A stretch of DNA of 64,000 nt from Bacteroidota bacterium (GCA_018266755.1 JAFDZW010000002.1:1-64000), one strand, 5' to 3'. Positions 27,092 through 35,010 are shown, counted from the stretch's first letter. The notes: generated by a model not told the origin, from the sequence alone. Numbers and translations are program-made.

Positions 27092-27838
27092 TTACGATTG
27101 CATGCGTGGTGCTTGCGCAGCTTCTTCTTCAAGGCGAATCGCCTTGGGAAACAAGATCGCATTTTCGAGAAAGACATGCTTGTGTAGGTCGCGTTCAAAT
27201 GCATCGAGTTCTTTGTAGAGCAGGCGCATGGTCGTGCAGGCATCGGCCGGAGGAGTGTAGTCTGCAAGCAGTCCGCGGATCCGGGCCATCGCATCGCCGG
27301 TCTGTTCATGCTCGTCGAGCATCATACCGATCGGGCCGGCAACGCTGCCAAACGACGGACTCTGGAGCTGGCCACCGTCACGATGCGCACGATAGAGCAC
27401 TTTCATGAACGGGAACAGGATCTGCTCTTCTTTGGCCATGTGATCCTCGAACGCCTCGCTCTCGCTTCGGAAAATCTCCGCCGCTTCGTAGACCTCCGGA
27501 TGGCGTTCGCCGTGTGCGCGTTCGACCTTACTAAGATGAAGACCGATCAGCGGGATCTGTGCCCGAACGTATGCGTGGTGATTGTTGACGATGTAATCAA
27601 TGAGGAACGGCAGCTCCCACTGAATGTGCCTAGGCGAGGCTTCGTCGGCTTCAACCGTCGCAAGCTCGGATGCAATCGTCGCAACATCAAGCCCTTTGCG
27701 GCTGCATGCTTCGGTGAGTGTCGCGCCGCCGTTACAGCAGAAATCGAGACCGTACTTCTCCAGCACCGACGCGCTGGCAAAGTTCTCCGATACAATTTCT
27801 CTAAGGGTTCGCTCCGATGTGATTGGAATTGTGATCAT
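27092..27838 (-). CDS. ric: Iron-sulfur cluster repair di-iron protein
   Basis: A 248-residue RIC (YtfE/ScdA) protein. The N-terminal ScdA domain is clear: TLREIVSENFASASVLEKYGLDFCCNGGATLTEAC, with the conserved Cys pair. The remainder is a hemerythrin-like bundle with spaced His and Glu (FLIDYIVNNHHAY, VERAHGERHPEV, EDHMAKEEQILFPFM, DEHEQTGDAM, DLHKHVFLENAILFP) that bind a di-iron centre. RIC repairs iron-sulfur clusters damaged by nitric oxide or oxidants in the cytoplasm. It is the first gene of the leftward operon with the diheme cytochrome and the short peptide; promoter elements upstream are described separately. Confidence 0.93.
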   Translation of the reverse strand: MITIPITSERTLREIVSENFASASVLEKYGLDFCCNGGATLTEACSRKGLDVATIASELATVEADEASPRHIQWELPFLIDYIVNNHHAYVRAQIPLIGLHLSKVERAHGERHPEVYEAAEIFRSESEAFEDHMAKEEQILFPFMKVLYRAHRDGGQLQSPSFGSVAGPIGMMLDEHEQTGDAMARIRGLLADYTPPADACTTMRLLYKELDAFERDLHKHVFLENAILFPKAIRLEEEAAQAPRMQS

Positions 27839-28006
27839 ATCATTAGGTGGTAATGTGCAGCCGCTGACGAAGTACCGATATTCATTCCGACAACGACTGC
27901 GTGGATGTATTTCCCCCGACCATCCGGATCATGACCACCGTACGACATCTCTTCGTCCGGCTGCTGTGCGCTGGCGGTTTGTTAGCCCAATCCCGCTGCG
28001 CAACAC

Positions 28007-28073
28007 ATCACGATCTCGTGATCGTGATACAAAATTACTCGGTCTCCCTTATAATTCTTTATGACCTATGTCA
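28007..28073 (-). promoter_or_regulatory. Predicted ric promoter with Fnr-like site and palindromic operator
   Basis: Read leftward: TGACATAGGTCA (28062-28073, a TGAC-N4-GTCA palindrome as bound by Crp/Fnr-type factors), then TAATTTTG (28030-28037, matching the -7 element TAnnTTTG), then the palindrome ATCACGA-TC-TCGTGAT (28007-28022). If transcription starts near 28025, the first site is centred near -42, the class II activator position, and the second covers the start region. The leader to ric would be about 185 nt. The rest of 27839-28235 shows no gene. All of this is inference from pattern and spacing. Confidence 0.45.
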
Positions 28074-28235
28074 CAATGCAGACAAATACCGTCCGATTTA
28101 CTTTGGAGCCCAATCTATTTACCTGAATAACGCTAACTGCTACAAGCACATGAGTTACGGCCGACCGACCGCTCTCGCCGTCGACTACACACCACAGTTA
28201 CAGACCACGTTAAGGCAAATAATGACCAGAAAGGA

Positions 28236-28634
28236 CTATTGTTTCTTTCGAAACGAGTCAAGACTCCACACACCCGCCCCTGCTGCGGAAAAATAGAGCC
28301 AGATAAAACAGAACAGCACTGCCGAGCCACCGCCGTTCTCCACGGTCCAGAAGGCCTTCGGTGCATGTGCCTGGAAATAGGCGATAGCCATTTCGCCCGA
28401 GAGTATGAATGCGACCGGCCGCACACAGAAACCGACGAGTATCATCGCCCCGCCGAACGCTTCGAGCACACCGGCAAACCAGACCTGTGAGAACGGGACG
28501 AGCGTATTTCCCGGCGGCATACCGATCGGCCAGCTAAAGAGCTTCAATGTCCCCGACTGAATGAACACAATGGCCGCAACGATGCGCAAGAGCGCAAGAA
28601 ACTGCGGCGTATAGGATTTCCACTTGTCTATCAT
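28236..28634 (-). CDS. DoxX family membrane protein
   Basis: A 132-residue four-helix membrane protein of the DoxX/DoxD-like family: LALLRIVAAIVFIQSGTLKLFSW with the family Gly, then GVLEAFGGAMILVGF and a third helix around AFILSGEMAIAYF. Family members take part in thiol/redox and oxidative stress responses, but the activity here is unknown. It is the last gene of the ArsR/SRPBCC operon, 117 bp beyond the neighbouring VOC gene, and an inverted repeat lies in that gap, so it could be partly independent. Confidence 0.85.
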   Translation of the reverse strand: MIDKWKSYTPQFLALLRIVAAIVFIQSGTLKLFSWPIGMPPGNTLVPFSQVWFAGVLEAFGGAMILVGFCVRPVAFILSGEMAIAYFQAHAPKAFWTVENGGGSAVLFCFIWLYFSAAGAGVWSLDSFRKKQ

Positions 28635-28660
28635 GTTGCTTCTGGTATTGGGTGGTTGGA

Positions 28661-28743
28661 TAGTAGTCAGTAGCCAGTAGCCAGGATGTTATCGTCAAAT
28701 AGAAGATTCTACCTGACTACTGACTACTGGCTACTGACTACTA
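28661..28743. repeat. 20-bp perfect inverted repeat of TAGCCAGTAG type
   Basis: TAGTAGTCAGTAGCCAGTAG (28661-28680) is exactly matched in reverse complement at 28724-28743, with more partial units (TGACTACTG) between and after. The same core, GTAGCCAGTAG, occurs again at the dus/queA junction (38211). It is a dispersed repeat that could fold into a long hairpin in the operon's mRNA before doxX. Confidence 0.8.
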
Positions 28744-28751
28744 ATTACTAA

Positions 28752-29177
28752 TTACTTCTTCACAGGTGTGTGCGAGATCATCCAGCTCACGCCGAACTTG
28801 TCGACGACTTGTCCATAGTAGTCGCCCCAGAATTGGTCGCCCATCGCGAGACGAACGTTGCCGCCGGCGGCGAGTTTGTTAAAGACGTTGTCGGCCTGTT
28901 CGCGGCTATCCGAATGGAACGAGAGATGGATGTTGTTGCCAACCTGCAGCTTGTCGCCCATGCCCTCGACCGCATCGGTACCCATCAGCGTCGTGTCGCC
29001 AACAGGCAACGAAACGTGCATGAGCATATTCTTCACGTTCTCCGGCGTATTGTCCATTCCCGGCACCTCGCCGAAACGCATGAGCATGCGGAAATCGCCG
29101 CCAAAGACGGACTTGTAGAAATTGAATGCCTCTTCAGTATTGCCCTGAAAGTTCAGGTACGGATTGATGATTGCCAT
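28752..29177 (-). CDS. VOC family protein, PhnB-like
   Basis: A 141-residue glyoxalase/bleomycin-resistance-fold protein, close in pattern to PhnB/YjdN-like members: NPYLNFQGNTEEAFNFYKSVFGGDF at the N-terminus, a central HVSLPVGDTTLMGTD, and WGDYYGQVVDKFGVSW near the end. Such proteins bind a metal or small ligand at a paired beta-alpha-beta-beta-beta fold. The substrate is unknown. It is in the ArsR/SRPBCC operon, 30 bp after the double VOC gene. Confidence 0.88.
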   Translation of the reverse strand: MAIINPYLNFQGNTEEAFNFYKSVFGGDFRMLMRFGEVPGMDNTPENVKNMLMHVSLPVGDTTLMGTDAVEGMGDKLQVGNNIHLSFHSDSREQADNVFNKLAAGGNVRLAMGDQFWGDYYGQVVDKFGVSWMISHTPVKK

Positions 29178-29207
29178 AATAGATGATTGAATTGCGATTG
29201 AATGAAA

Positions 29208-30065
29208 TTATACGAGCGCTGCTTCGATGTCAGCAATGATGATCCTATCCATCTTCAGCATCGCCTGCATTGCACGTCCTGCCTTTGCCCGATCCGGATT
29301 CGAGAGCGCCTTGCCGAGCGCCGTGGGGATGATCTGCCACCAGACACCGAACTTGTCGGCAAGCCAACCGCAACGGCTGTACGTACCGCCATCGCCGAGC
29401 TTGCTCCAATAATAGTCTACTTCGTCTTGCGTGGTGCAGTTGACAAAGAGCGACTGTGATTCGTTGAAGTTGAACGCATGCGGTGCGTTGCTATCCATGA
29501 CCATGAGCTTCGTGCCCAATATCGTGCAAGCACCGTGCTTCACGGTGCCTTCCTGCCCCATCTCGCCGGCGCCGAAGTACGTGATGTTATCGATTGTCGA
29601 GCCCTTGAAGATCGACGTGTAGTGCTCAAGCGCCTCTTTTGCTCGGGCATGCTGCGGGCCGACAAAGAGCAGGAACGGCGAGACCGACATCGTGCTCCCC
29701 GGCGAAAGAAAGAGCTGCCACGACTGCCCGAACTTGTCCTGCACCCAGCCGAACTTCTCGCTGAACGGATACTTGTCAAGCGGCATGAGTTCAACGCCAC
29801 CGTCGGTGAGCACCTTCCACGCATGATCCACCTCGGCCTCGTTGCCGAGCGTCACGAAGAACGAGATCGCCGGCGTCAACGGCTGATGCGGGCCTCCGTT
29901 GAACGTGATGATCTCGGTACCGGCGATGTCGATCGTCACGCCCATCGGCTTGCCGGGCCCCGGCATCGTGCTGAGCATCTTGGAGTTCTTGAATGCGGCG
30001 AGATAGAGCTTCGCCGCGTCCTCAGCCTGGTCGACGTACCAAACGAATGTCTGAAGTTTGTGCAT
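29208..30065 (-). CDS. Double VOC protein, 3-demethylubiquinone-methyltransferase-like
   Basis: A 285-residue protein with two copies of the PhnB-like VOC fold. The first half has LQTFVWYVDQAEDAAKLYL and WVQDKFGQSWQLFLS; the second repeats it as SPFLLFVGPQHARAKEALEHYTS and WLADKFGVWWQIIP. These are often annotated as 3-demethylubiquinone-9 3-methyltransferase domain proteins, but that label does not establish an enzyme activity. It follows an SRPBCC gene by 5 bp. The paired architecture forms within one chain the dimer usual for VOC proteins. Confidence 0.88.
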   Translation of the reverse strand: MHKLQTFVWYVDQAEDAAKLYLAAFKNSKMLSTMPGPGKPMGVTIDIAGTEIITFNGGPHQPLTPAISFFVTLGNEAEVDHAWKVLTDGGVELMPLDKYPFSEKFGWVQDKFGQSWQLFLSPGSTMSVSPFLLFVGPQHARAKEALEHYTSIFKGSTIDNITYFGAGEMGQEGTVKHGACTILGTKLMVMDSNAPHAFNFNESQSLFVNCTTQDEVDYYWSKLGDGGTYSRCGWLADKFGVWWQIIPTALGKALSNPDRAKAGRAMQAMLKMDRIIIADIEAALV

Positions 30066-30070
30066 GGGGC

Positions 30071-30574
30071 TTACTTGGTTAGTTCTGAGAGATATGCTTC
30101 GAGATACTCGAACGTGCCGTTCCAGCCGCCGTTCATGCTGTCAAAAGACGAATTGAACGTGGTGATCTCTTCGTCGGATGCGTTGTACGGCGACCATGCG
30201 ATCGTAAGATCGGTCTTACCTGCATTATCCACCAGTGTTGTGACCGACGTCATCTGCAACGGCCACGTAGGAGCCATCGGGTGGTGGGTGATTCCACCTT
30301 CTGCGTCGGAGAACGAGTGCAGCAGATCGATCTTTTCCGGCTTCACGATCTCGCGGAAGATCCACTTGCCCCACATCTGCTCGCCGCTCGGCGATTCCTG
30401 GCAGTAATGAAATGTGCCGCCGACACGAAAGTCCATATCGCATTTCGGCATGATGAATCCTTTCGGCGCGAACCACTTCATCAAATGATCCGGCTGTGTC
30501 CAAACGTCCCACACCAACTGTCGCGGCGCATTTAGTGTGCGAGTGATTGTGAATGTTTTCGGTGATACTTCCAT
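30071..30574 (-). CDS. SRPBCC (AHSA1) protein A
   Basis: A 167-residue START-like (Bet v 1/AHSA1) protein: FTITRTLNAPRQLVWDVWTQPDHLMKWFAPKGFIM opens it, and the central FHYCQESPSGEQMWGKW is shared by the group. The fold makes a large hydrophobic cavity for lipids or aromatic small molecules; in ArsR-linked clusters these proteins are of unknown function. It follows the next SRPBCC gene by 36 bp and precedes the double VOC gene by 5 bp. It differs from its neighbours in lacking the WWGP version of the motif. Confidence 0.88.
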   Translation of the reverse strand: MEVSPKTFTITRTLNAPRQLVWDVWTQPDHLMKWFAPKGFIMPKCDMDFRVGGTFHYCQESPSGEQMWGKWIFREIVKPEKIDLLHSFSDAEGGITHHPMAPTWPLQMTSVTTLVDNAGKTDLTIAWSPYNASDEEITTFNSSFDSMNGGWNGTFEYLEAYLSELTK

Positions 30575-30610
30575 AATGGTACGTAATACGATGAATGATT
30601 GAGTAGAAGA

Positions 30611-31102
30611 TCAGTTGTGTTCTGCAGCAAGCAGGTCGTCGAGGCGTTCGTAGCCTTCGCGCATGCCCCACTCCATGCCGTGTTCGATCATGCCGTCGCG
30701 GTCTGCTCGAGATTGGTATGTGGATACCGATGTCATCCGTGTTCTGCCACCGATGTCTTCGAAACTCACATCCTGCACGATGATGTGCCCTGCCATCGGT
30801 TCGAACTCGAACGTCATCTGCAGCGACGACGGAGGATCGATCGCGAGAAACTCTCCGCGAAAGGCATACTCTTTGCCTTCCGGGTCATACTGCAAGAAGC
30901 GCCATTTGCCGCCGACATACGGTTCGAGCGTCTCGACAACGGTGCGCAGCATACGCGGACCCCACCACTTCGGGATCATCTGTGCATCAGTCATCGCGCG
31001 AAACACGAGTTCTCGCGGTGCATTGAACTCGCGCACGACGTGGATCGTCGTATCCGATGGCAACGTCATCACGTGCATCGGATGGACAGTTGTTGTTTCC
31101 AT
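30611..31102 (-). CDS. SRPBCC (AHSA1) protein B
   Basis: A 163-residue protein from the ATG at 31102; an ATG at 31162 would overlap the DUF2277 gene in another frame. It carries the family opening VVREFNAPRELVFRAMTDAQMIPKWWGPR and a helix GMIEHGMEWGMREGYERLDDLLA at the end. It belongs to the same ligand-binding START-like superfamily as its neighbours. Spacing to DUF2277 is 16 bp. Amino acid differences from the other SRPBCC copies suggest old duplication, not recent amplification. Confidence 0.86.
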   Translation of the reverse strand: METTTVHPMHVMTLPSDTTIHVVREFNAPRELVFRAMTDAQMIPKWWGPRMLRTVVETLEPYVGGKWRFLQYDPEGKEYAFRGEFLAIDPPSSLQMTFEFEPMAGHIIVQDVSFEDIGGRTRMTSVSTYQSRADRDGMIEHGMEWGMREGYERLDDLLAAEHN

Positions 31103-31118
31103 TGTTGTCAGTGAAGTC

Positions 31119-31385
31119 TTATCCGAACCGCTGCATCGCCTTGGCTTTCGCTCGGGCAGCAACGACCAAACGGTCTCGCGGCGCAGATGTAGTTGTCAAT
31201 GAATCGATCAGTTTCCGTGCAACCTGTGCCGTCTCCTCGACTGCCGCATCGAACGCTGCCGCGTTTGCAAGCGACGGCTTCGTAAAGCCGCTGAGCTTGC
31301 GCACGAATTGCAGCGCTGCGTCGTGGATCTCTTGATCGGTTGCCGGGGGATCGAAGTTAAAGAGTGTTTTGATATTTCTGCACAT
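31119..31385 (-). CDS. DUF2277 family protein
   Basis: An 88-residue protein beginning MCRNIKTLFNFDPPAT, a hallmark of DUF2277, and continuing with two helices (IHDAALQFVRKLSGF and AAVEETAQVARKLI). The family has no known activity; it commonly lies beside SRPBCC and ArsR genes, as here, where it sits between two SRPBCC genes with gaps of 16 and 24 bp. The invariant CRNIK may bind a metal or nucleic acid, but that is a guess. Confidence 0.9.
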   Translation of the reverse strand: MCRNIKTLFNFDPPATDQEIHDAALQFVRKLSGFTKPSLANAAAFDAAVEETAQVARKLIDSLTTTSAPRDRLVVAARAKAKAMQRFG

Positions 31386-31409
31386 GGCTTTGGCTCGATG
31401 TTGGGGAGT

Positions 31410-31892
31410 CTATCGAAGACTAACATCAAGTTTCTCGAACGACTCGTTCCAGCTTGCTTTGGTCATCTCGACCATCTCAGCCGACTGGAATTCACCGTGA
31501 CGCAAAGTCATCTTCGTCTTCGCGCCGAGATCTTCGAACGTGAGGCTGACCCGCATGATCGTCGGCATCGCATCGCCAAACCCATAGTGAGCGGGGCCTA
31601 CCATATTTCCCTGCTCATCGGCGAAGCAATCGGTGTACTCCACGAACTCCATCGGGCGGATCGTTTCATACGTCCCCGTGACCCAAATCTTCTTTCCCTC
31701 CGGGTCCATGAATGCGAAGAGATACTTCCCTCCCTCGCGGAAGTCGATCGTGCAGTTTGGGACCGTGAAGACTTTCGGGCCAAACCATTGCTGGAAGTGC
31801 TTCGCATCGGTCCAGGCGCGCCAGACAAGTGCGCGCGGCGCGTCAAAGATGCGCTCGATAACCAGATCGGTTGCTTGTGCTGTCGTTGCCAT
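31410..31892 (-). CDS. SRPBCC (AHSA1) protein C
   Basis: A 160-residue START-like protein: ATDLVIERIFDAPRALVWRAWTDAKHFQQWFGPKVFTVP at the start, FREGGKYLFAFMDPEGKKIW in the middle, and an ending ASWNESFEKLDVSLR. It resembles protein A more than protein B. It follows the tandem SRPBCC gene by 4 bp, so translation is likely coupled. The ligand is unknown. Confidence 0.88.
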   Translation of the reverse strand: MATTAQATDLVIERIFDAPRALVWRAWTDAKHFQQWFGPKVFTVPNCTIDFREGGKYLFAFMDPEGKKIWVTGTYETIRPMEFVEYTDCFADEQGNMVGPAHYGFGDAMPTIMRVSLTFEDLGAKTKMTLRHGEFQSAEMVEMTKASWNESFEKLDVSLR

Positions 31893-31896
31893 GTGA

Positions 31897-32901
31897 TTAT
31901 TTTGTTAAGTGAGTGAGCACGTATTCTTCGAGGTTCGCAAGGTGCTGCTTGCCGCCTTCGATCGCGCCGTATTTCTCGACGACATGATCGCGCAACTTCA
32001 GGCTCGGGAACACGCTGCGCATCATCACGCGAGTCTTGTTTCCCATCGACTCGAAGGTGACCGTCGCATGGAATTGCGCATCGTATACCCCTTCCGGATC
32101 GCCGCCGCCGTGATCGTACGATATCAACTCGTTCGGAATGATGGTATCGAACATCGACCAGTTCGGATAATCCTTCCCATCGGGTCCGTGCATCACATGG
32201 TGCCAACTCCCGCCTTCACGGAAATCGAATGTTTCCGTGGTGGTGGTAAACGCGTTCGGTCCCCACCACTTTTCGAGGTGCTTCGGATCGGTCCAGGCTT
32301 CGTACACCAGCTCGCGCGGGGCGTTGAGCACGCGGATGATAACGATCTCGCGATCGATCCCTTCGTCGGTGACCAACTCTTCGAGGCGTTCGAGGCTCTC
32401 GCTCCAGCCTTCCGACATTTGCAGCTTCACGTAGCCGTCGCGCACCGCGTTCGATTCGAAGTTCGTCGTGATCGTCAGCTTCGTCTTGCCGGCGACGTCG
32501 TCGAACGTCACCGTCACGACCGAGTCGAGGTAGTTCGTGTTCTTGCCGTCTTCGATCATGCCCGCGAGCATATCCTTCCACGACTGCGGATGCTCCGAGA
32601 GATCGGTCGTATAGACGATCTTCGAAGGCGGATCGATCTCGAGGTACTCGCCTTTCATCGTGAACGGGCCTCTGAACTCCTCGGGGATGTTACCTTGTCC
32701 GTACATCGAGAAGCGGTACTTCCCGGCGACGTGCGCATTGCTCGAGCAGTCGGTCGCGAAGATGCGCGGACCGAACCAGCGCGCCAGATGCTCCGGCTTG
32801 GTGAATGCCTCGAATACGAGTTCTCTCGGTGCGTTGATCATGCGCGAGATCACGACCTCGCAGTCACGCGTTTCAACCGTTGATGTCATTGTTTGCGGCA
32901 T
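31897..32901 (-). CDS. Tandem SRPBCC (AHSA1) protein
   Basis: A 334-residue fusion of two START-like domains, the first opening with VVISRMINAPRELVFEAFT (about residues 17-35) and the second with IVIIRVLNAPRELVYEAWTDPKHLEKWWGP (about 170-200), ending LANLEEYVLTHLTK. The ATG at 32901 is chosen because GGAGA stands about 8 nt before it; it overlaps the arsR stop region by 29 bp. Two linked cavities on one chain may hold one larger ligand or two. This is the longest protein of the operon and the one next to the regulator. Confidence 0.88.
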   Translation of the reverse strand: MPQTMTSTVETRDCEVVISRMINAPRELVFEAFTKPEHLARWFGPRIFATDCSSNAHVAGKYRFSMYGQGNIPEEFRGPFTMKGEYLEIDPPSKIVYTTDLSEHPQSWKDMLAGMIEDGKNTNYLDSVVTVTFDDVAGKTKLTITTNFESNAVRDGYVKLQMSEGWSESLERLEELVTDEGIDREIVIIRVLNAPRELVYEAWTDPKHLEKWWGPNAFTTTTETFDFREGGSWHHVMHGPDGKDYPNWSMFDTIIPNELISYDHGGGDPEGVYDAQFHATVTFESMGNKTRVMMRSVFPSLKLRDHVVEKYGAIEGGKQHLANLEEYVLTHLTK

Positions 32902-33223
32902 CGTGTTTCTCCTTTGATTGTAGTTCTTGTAAATACTCTTCCAACGCATCGAGCTTTTCTTCCCAGAACTTCCGGTACTGCTCGACCCAATCGGACACTT
33001 CCCCGAGCTTGGCAAGCTTTGCCTCGCAGAAGCGCTCGCGCCCTTGCTGCTTGACATCCACCAACCCGCACTCGGAAAGGATCTTCACATGCTTCGAGAT
33101 CGCCGGACGGCTGACCTGGAAGTGTTGTGCGATCCCGTTGATCGTCATCGCGTGCATCGCCAGCAGCGCCAGAATGGCTCGGCGCTTGGGGTCTGCTATG
33201 GCTTGAAATACGTCGCGTCTCAT
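32873..33223 (-). CDS. ArsR-family transcriptional regulator
   Basis: A 116-residue winged helix-turn-helix protein: MRRDVFQAIADPKRRAILALL, then the recognition helix region HFQVSRPAISKHVKILSECGLV and the wing KQQGRERFC. The C-terminal helices are charged (WVEQYRKFWEEKLDALEEYLQEL), and there is no classical metal-binding ELCVC motif, so it probably senses a non-metal signal. It is the first gene of the operon and should repress it by binding the paired GTAAC operators just upstream. ArsR with SRPBCC is a recurrent pair in many bacteria. Confidence 0.92.
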   Translation of the reverse strand: MRRDVFQAIADPKRRAILALLAMHAMTINGIAQHFQVSRPAISKHVKILSECGLVDVKQQGRERFCEAKLAKLGEVSDWVEQYRKFWEEKLDALEEYLQELQSKEKHDAANNDING

Positions 33224-33230
33224 ATCATGA

Positions 33231-33278
33231 GTAACTGAACGGTTACAAACATACGTAACTATTCGGTTACTTGTTCAA
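33231..33278 (-). promoter_or_regulatory. ArsR operon promoter with two paired operators
   Basis: Two 16-bp inverted repeats of the form GTAAC-N6-GTTAC lie at 33231-33246 and 33255-33270, with centres 24 bp apart. Read leftward the promoter is TTG (33276-33278), 22 bp, TATGTTTG (33246-33253). One operator lies between the TTG and -7 elements, the other immediately downstream of the -7 element. An ArsR dimer at either would block polymerase, fitting autorepression. Confidence 0.65.
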
Positions 33279-33340
33279 TAAATTTAAAAATAATTTTACC
33301 GGCACTCTAAACGATTACTTAGCAACAACTTGCAAGGACG

Positions 33341-33358
33341 ATCTATGTGGACATAGAT
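33341..33358. repeat. Perfect palindrome ATCTATGT-GG-ACATAGAT
   Basis: Eight-base arms with a 2-bp spacer, about 120 bp upstream of the arsR start. It could be an operator for a second regulator or part of a transcript end for the gene at 33442; there is no T tract. Confidence 0.4.
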
Positions 33359-33441
33359 ATGGGTAGGGACAACCGTAGGCGCAAACGAAGGCGATCTGCT
33401 CTTACAATTGTGAAGGCAAAGCCGAAGGTCGGAGTCCGTTC

Positions 33442-34863
33442 CTACTGCACGACAATCTTTCCGGCGCAGAATTGGAGATCGAAGTATTCCAGGACCACTG
33501 CGTACATGCCGGGTGGTAAGTGAGAAACATCGATGTCGGCGGTGCCCTCTGCGGAAAGCACCCCTCGTGCGACCACCCTCCCGAAGATATCATACAGACC
33601 GTAACGATTCGAGTGGTCGATCGACGAAATATGCACGACGTTGTGAGCCGGATTCGGATAACAGTAAGTGTAGTATCGGATCTTCTCAACCACTTCGACG
33701 TGCGACAAGCCGGATCTGCCACGTGAGAGTATCGATGCGCGTGGGAAGATGTCGAAACTGAAGCTGGCTATCGGATGACCATCACCCGTCATCGCCAGCC
33801 CCCAACAAGCGGATGGTGAGAAGCTGGTATCCACGATGATCGTGTCACTACGCCACGACGCACCGCGATCGGTACTGAAGAGGATGTTGAAGTTACTGAA
33901 TCCGTCCGCGTAGATCGTATCGCGATCGAGTGGGGTGGTCTTCGTAACGTAGCTAATCTTCGAGGTCGGGTAAATCGATGGCTTCTCCCAAGTGACTCCG
34001 CCGTCGGTCGAACGCATGATCAGCCCGTATCCACCACCAATGTCGACGGTATCCTTCGGCCAAAGGCGCCCGTATGCAAGAATTGTGTCGCCTGAAGTAT
34101 ACGTACAGTTCTCGATATCATAGTGATTCTTCGGGTCCGACAACGAATCGAATATCAACTTCGATGAATCGACCGTCTTAAAGTTATTTCTCGTTGTATA
34201 GATCGGACCGTGGCCGATCCGGAAAAATCGAAAGACACCGTTGCCGAAGGACCGGCATGAGCAAAGATAGGAGTAACCCGGCTGCGTCCGATCCGTCCAG
34301 GTACTGCCTCCGTCGGTCGTGGTGAACACTTCACTGTCTAACCCAACGCCAACAACAATGCCAGTCAGTGAATCGGAGTAGTCGATGTCCGAAAGCTGCC
34401 GGTTTACGGGAAAAGGCAGCTTCCTCCAGGTAATGCCAGCGTCCGTCGTCCGGATGACATACCCTGCGTCGGCAATGCCAACCGCATGCAAGGAGTCGAT
34501 CTGCTGGATTTTCGTGATGCCCGAATTCGTGAGGAAGAGCGGATATTGTATCTGAAACGGTTGCTCGTGCCACGAGACTCCTCCGTCATTACTACGAAAG
34601 ATAGTCAAGCGTTTGCTTACCGCATGATTCGGATCTGTCGTAATAATCGCTCCGGCAGTACAGTTGTTTCCTTTGCACGATAACGACGTGAAGCAAATCA
34701 GCGAATCCAGATGCCCGGTCGACGATACCCAGCTATCCGAATGCGTCATGTGCCACGTCACTTGCCCGTCTGCTTGCCGAACTGTCGTAGTTAGCAACAG
34801 CAGCAAGAGGCAGACGGGCACTAACCGAAAAACCACAGATCTGATCGAAACGGTTACTGACAT
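33442..34863 (-). CDS. Secreted BNR-type protein with T9SS sorting domain
   Basis: A 473-residue protein from the ATG at 34863, which gives a clean signal peptide (SVTVSIRSVV to ADGQ). Asp-box-like segments recur (FRSNDGGVSWHEQP, RTTDAGITWRKLP, TTTDGGSTWTDRT, RSTDGGVTWEKPS, STDRGASWRSDT), about five in all, as in a beta-propeller. The C-terminus (CYPNPAHNVVHI, LYDIFGRVVARG, LPPGMYAVVL) is a T9SS type A domain. A decayed copy of the arsR promoter lies about 180 bp upstream, so this gene may share ArsR control. No catalytic residues are evident. Confidence 0.82.
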   Translation of the reverse strand: MSVTVSIRSVVFRLVPVCLLLLLLTTTVRQADGQVTWHMTHSDSWVSSTGHLDSLICFTSLSCKGNNCTAGAIITTDPNHAVSKRLTIFRSNDGGVSWHEQPFQIQYPLFLTNSGITKIQQIDSLHAVGIADAGYVIRTTDAGITWRKLPFPVNRQLSDIDYSDSLTGIVVGVGLDSEVFTTTDGGSTWTDRTQPGYSYLCSCRSFGNGVFRFFRIGHGPIYTTRNNFKTVDSSKLIFDSLSDPKNHYDIENCTYTSGDTILAYGRLWPKDTVDIGGGYGLIMRSTDGGVTWEKPSIYPTSKISYVTKTTPLDRDTIYADGFSNFNILFSTDRGASWRSDTIIVDTSFSPSACWGLAMTGDGHPIASFSFDIFPRASILSRGRSGLSHVEVVEKIRYYTYCYPNPAHNVVHISSIDHSNRYGLYDIFGRVVARGVLSAEGTADIDVSHLPPGMYAVVLEYFDLQFCAGKIVVQ

Positions 34864-35010
34864 CCTTGTAGGAAGCATGTATCGTACGAATATCCCCACG
34901 GGCCGGTCCAGGTCTGGCCTACCGTCGTAGCCCCCCACCCGGAAAACTCAGGGCAGTCGGCGGTGTAGATCATCGTAGTAGAACAATTTGTTTCTACAAC
35001 GTGGTCCGAA

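Noticed and set aside
28007-28022. ATCACGATCTCGTGAT as a terminator for doxX
   Set aside because: It has no T tract, lies more than 200 bp past doxX, and sits just downstream of a TAnnTTTG element, which fits an operator better.
27901-28296. A 131-residue plus-strand frame between ric and doxX
   Set aside because: It overlaps the predicted ric promoter palindromes and the end of doxX, and its composition does not look coding.
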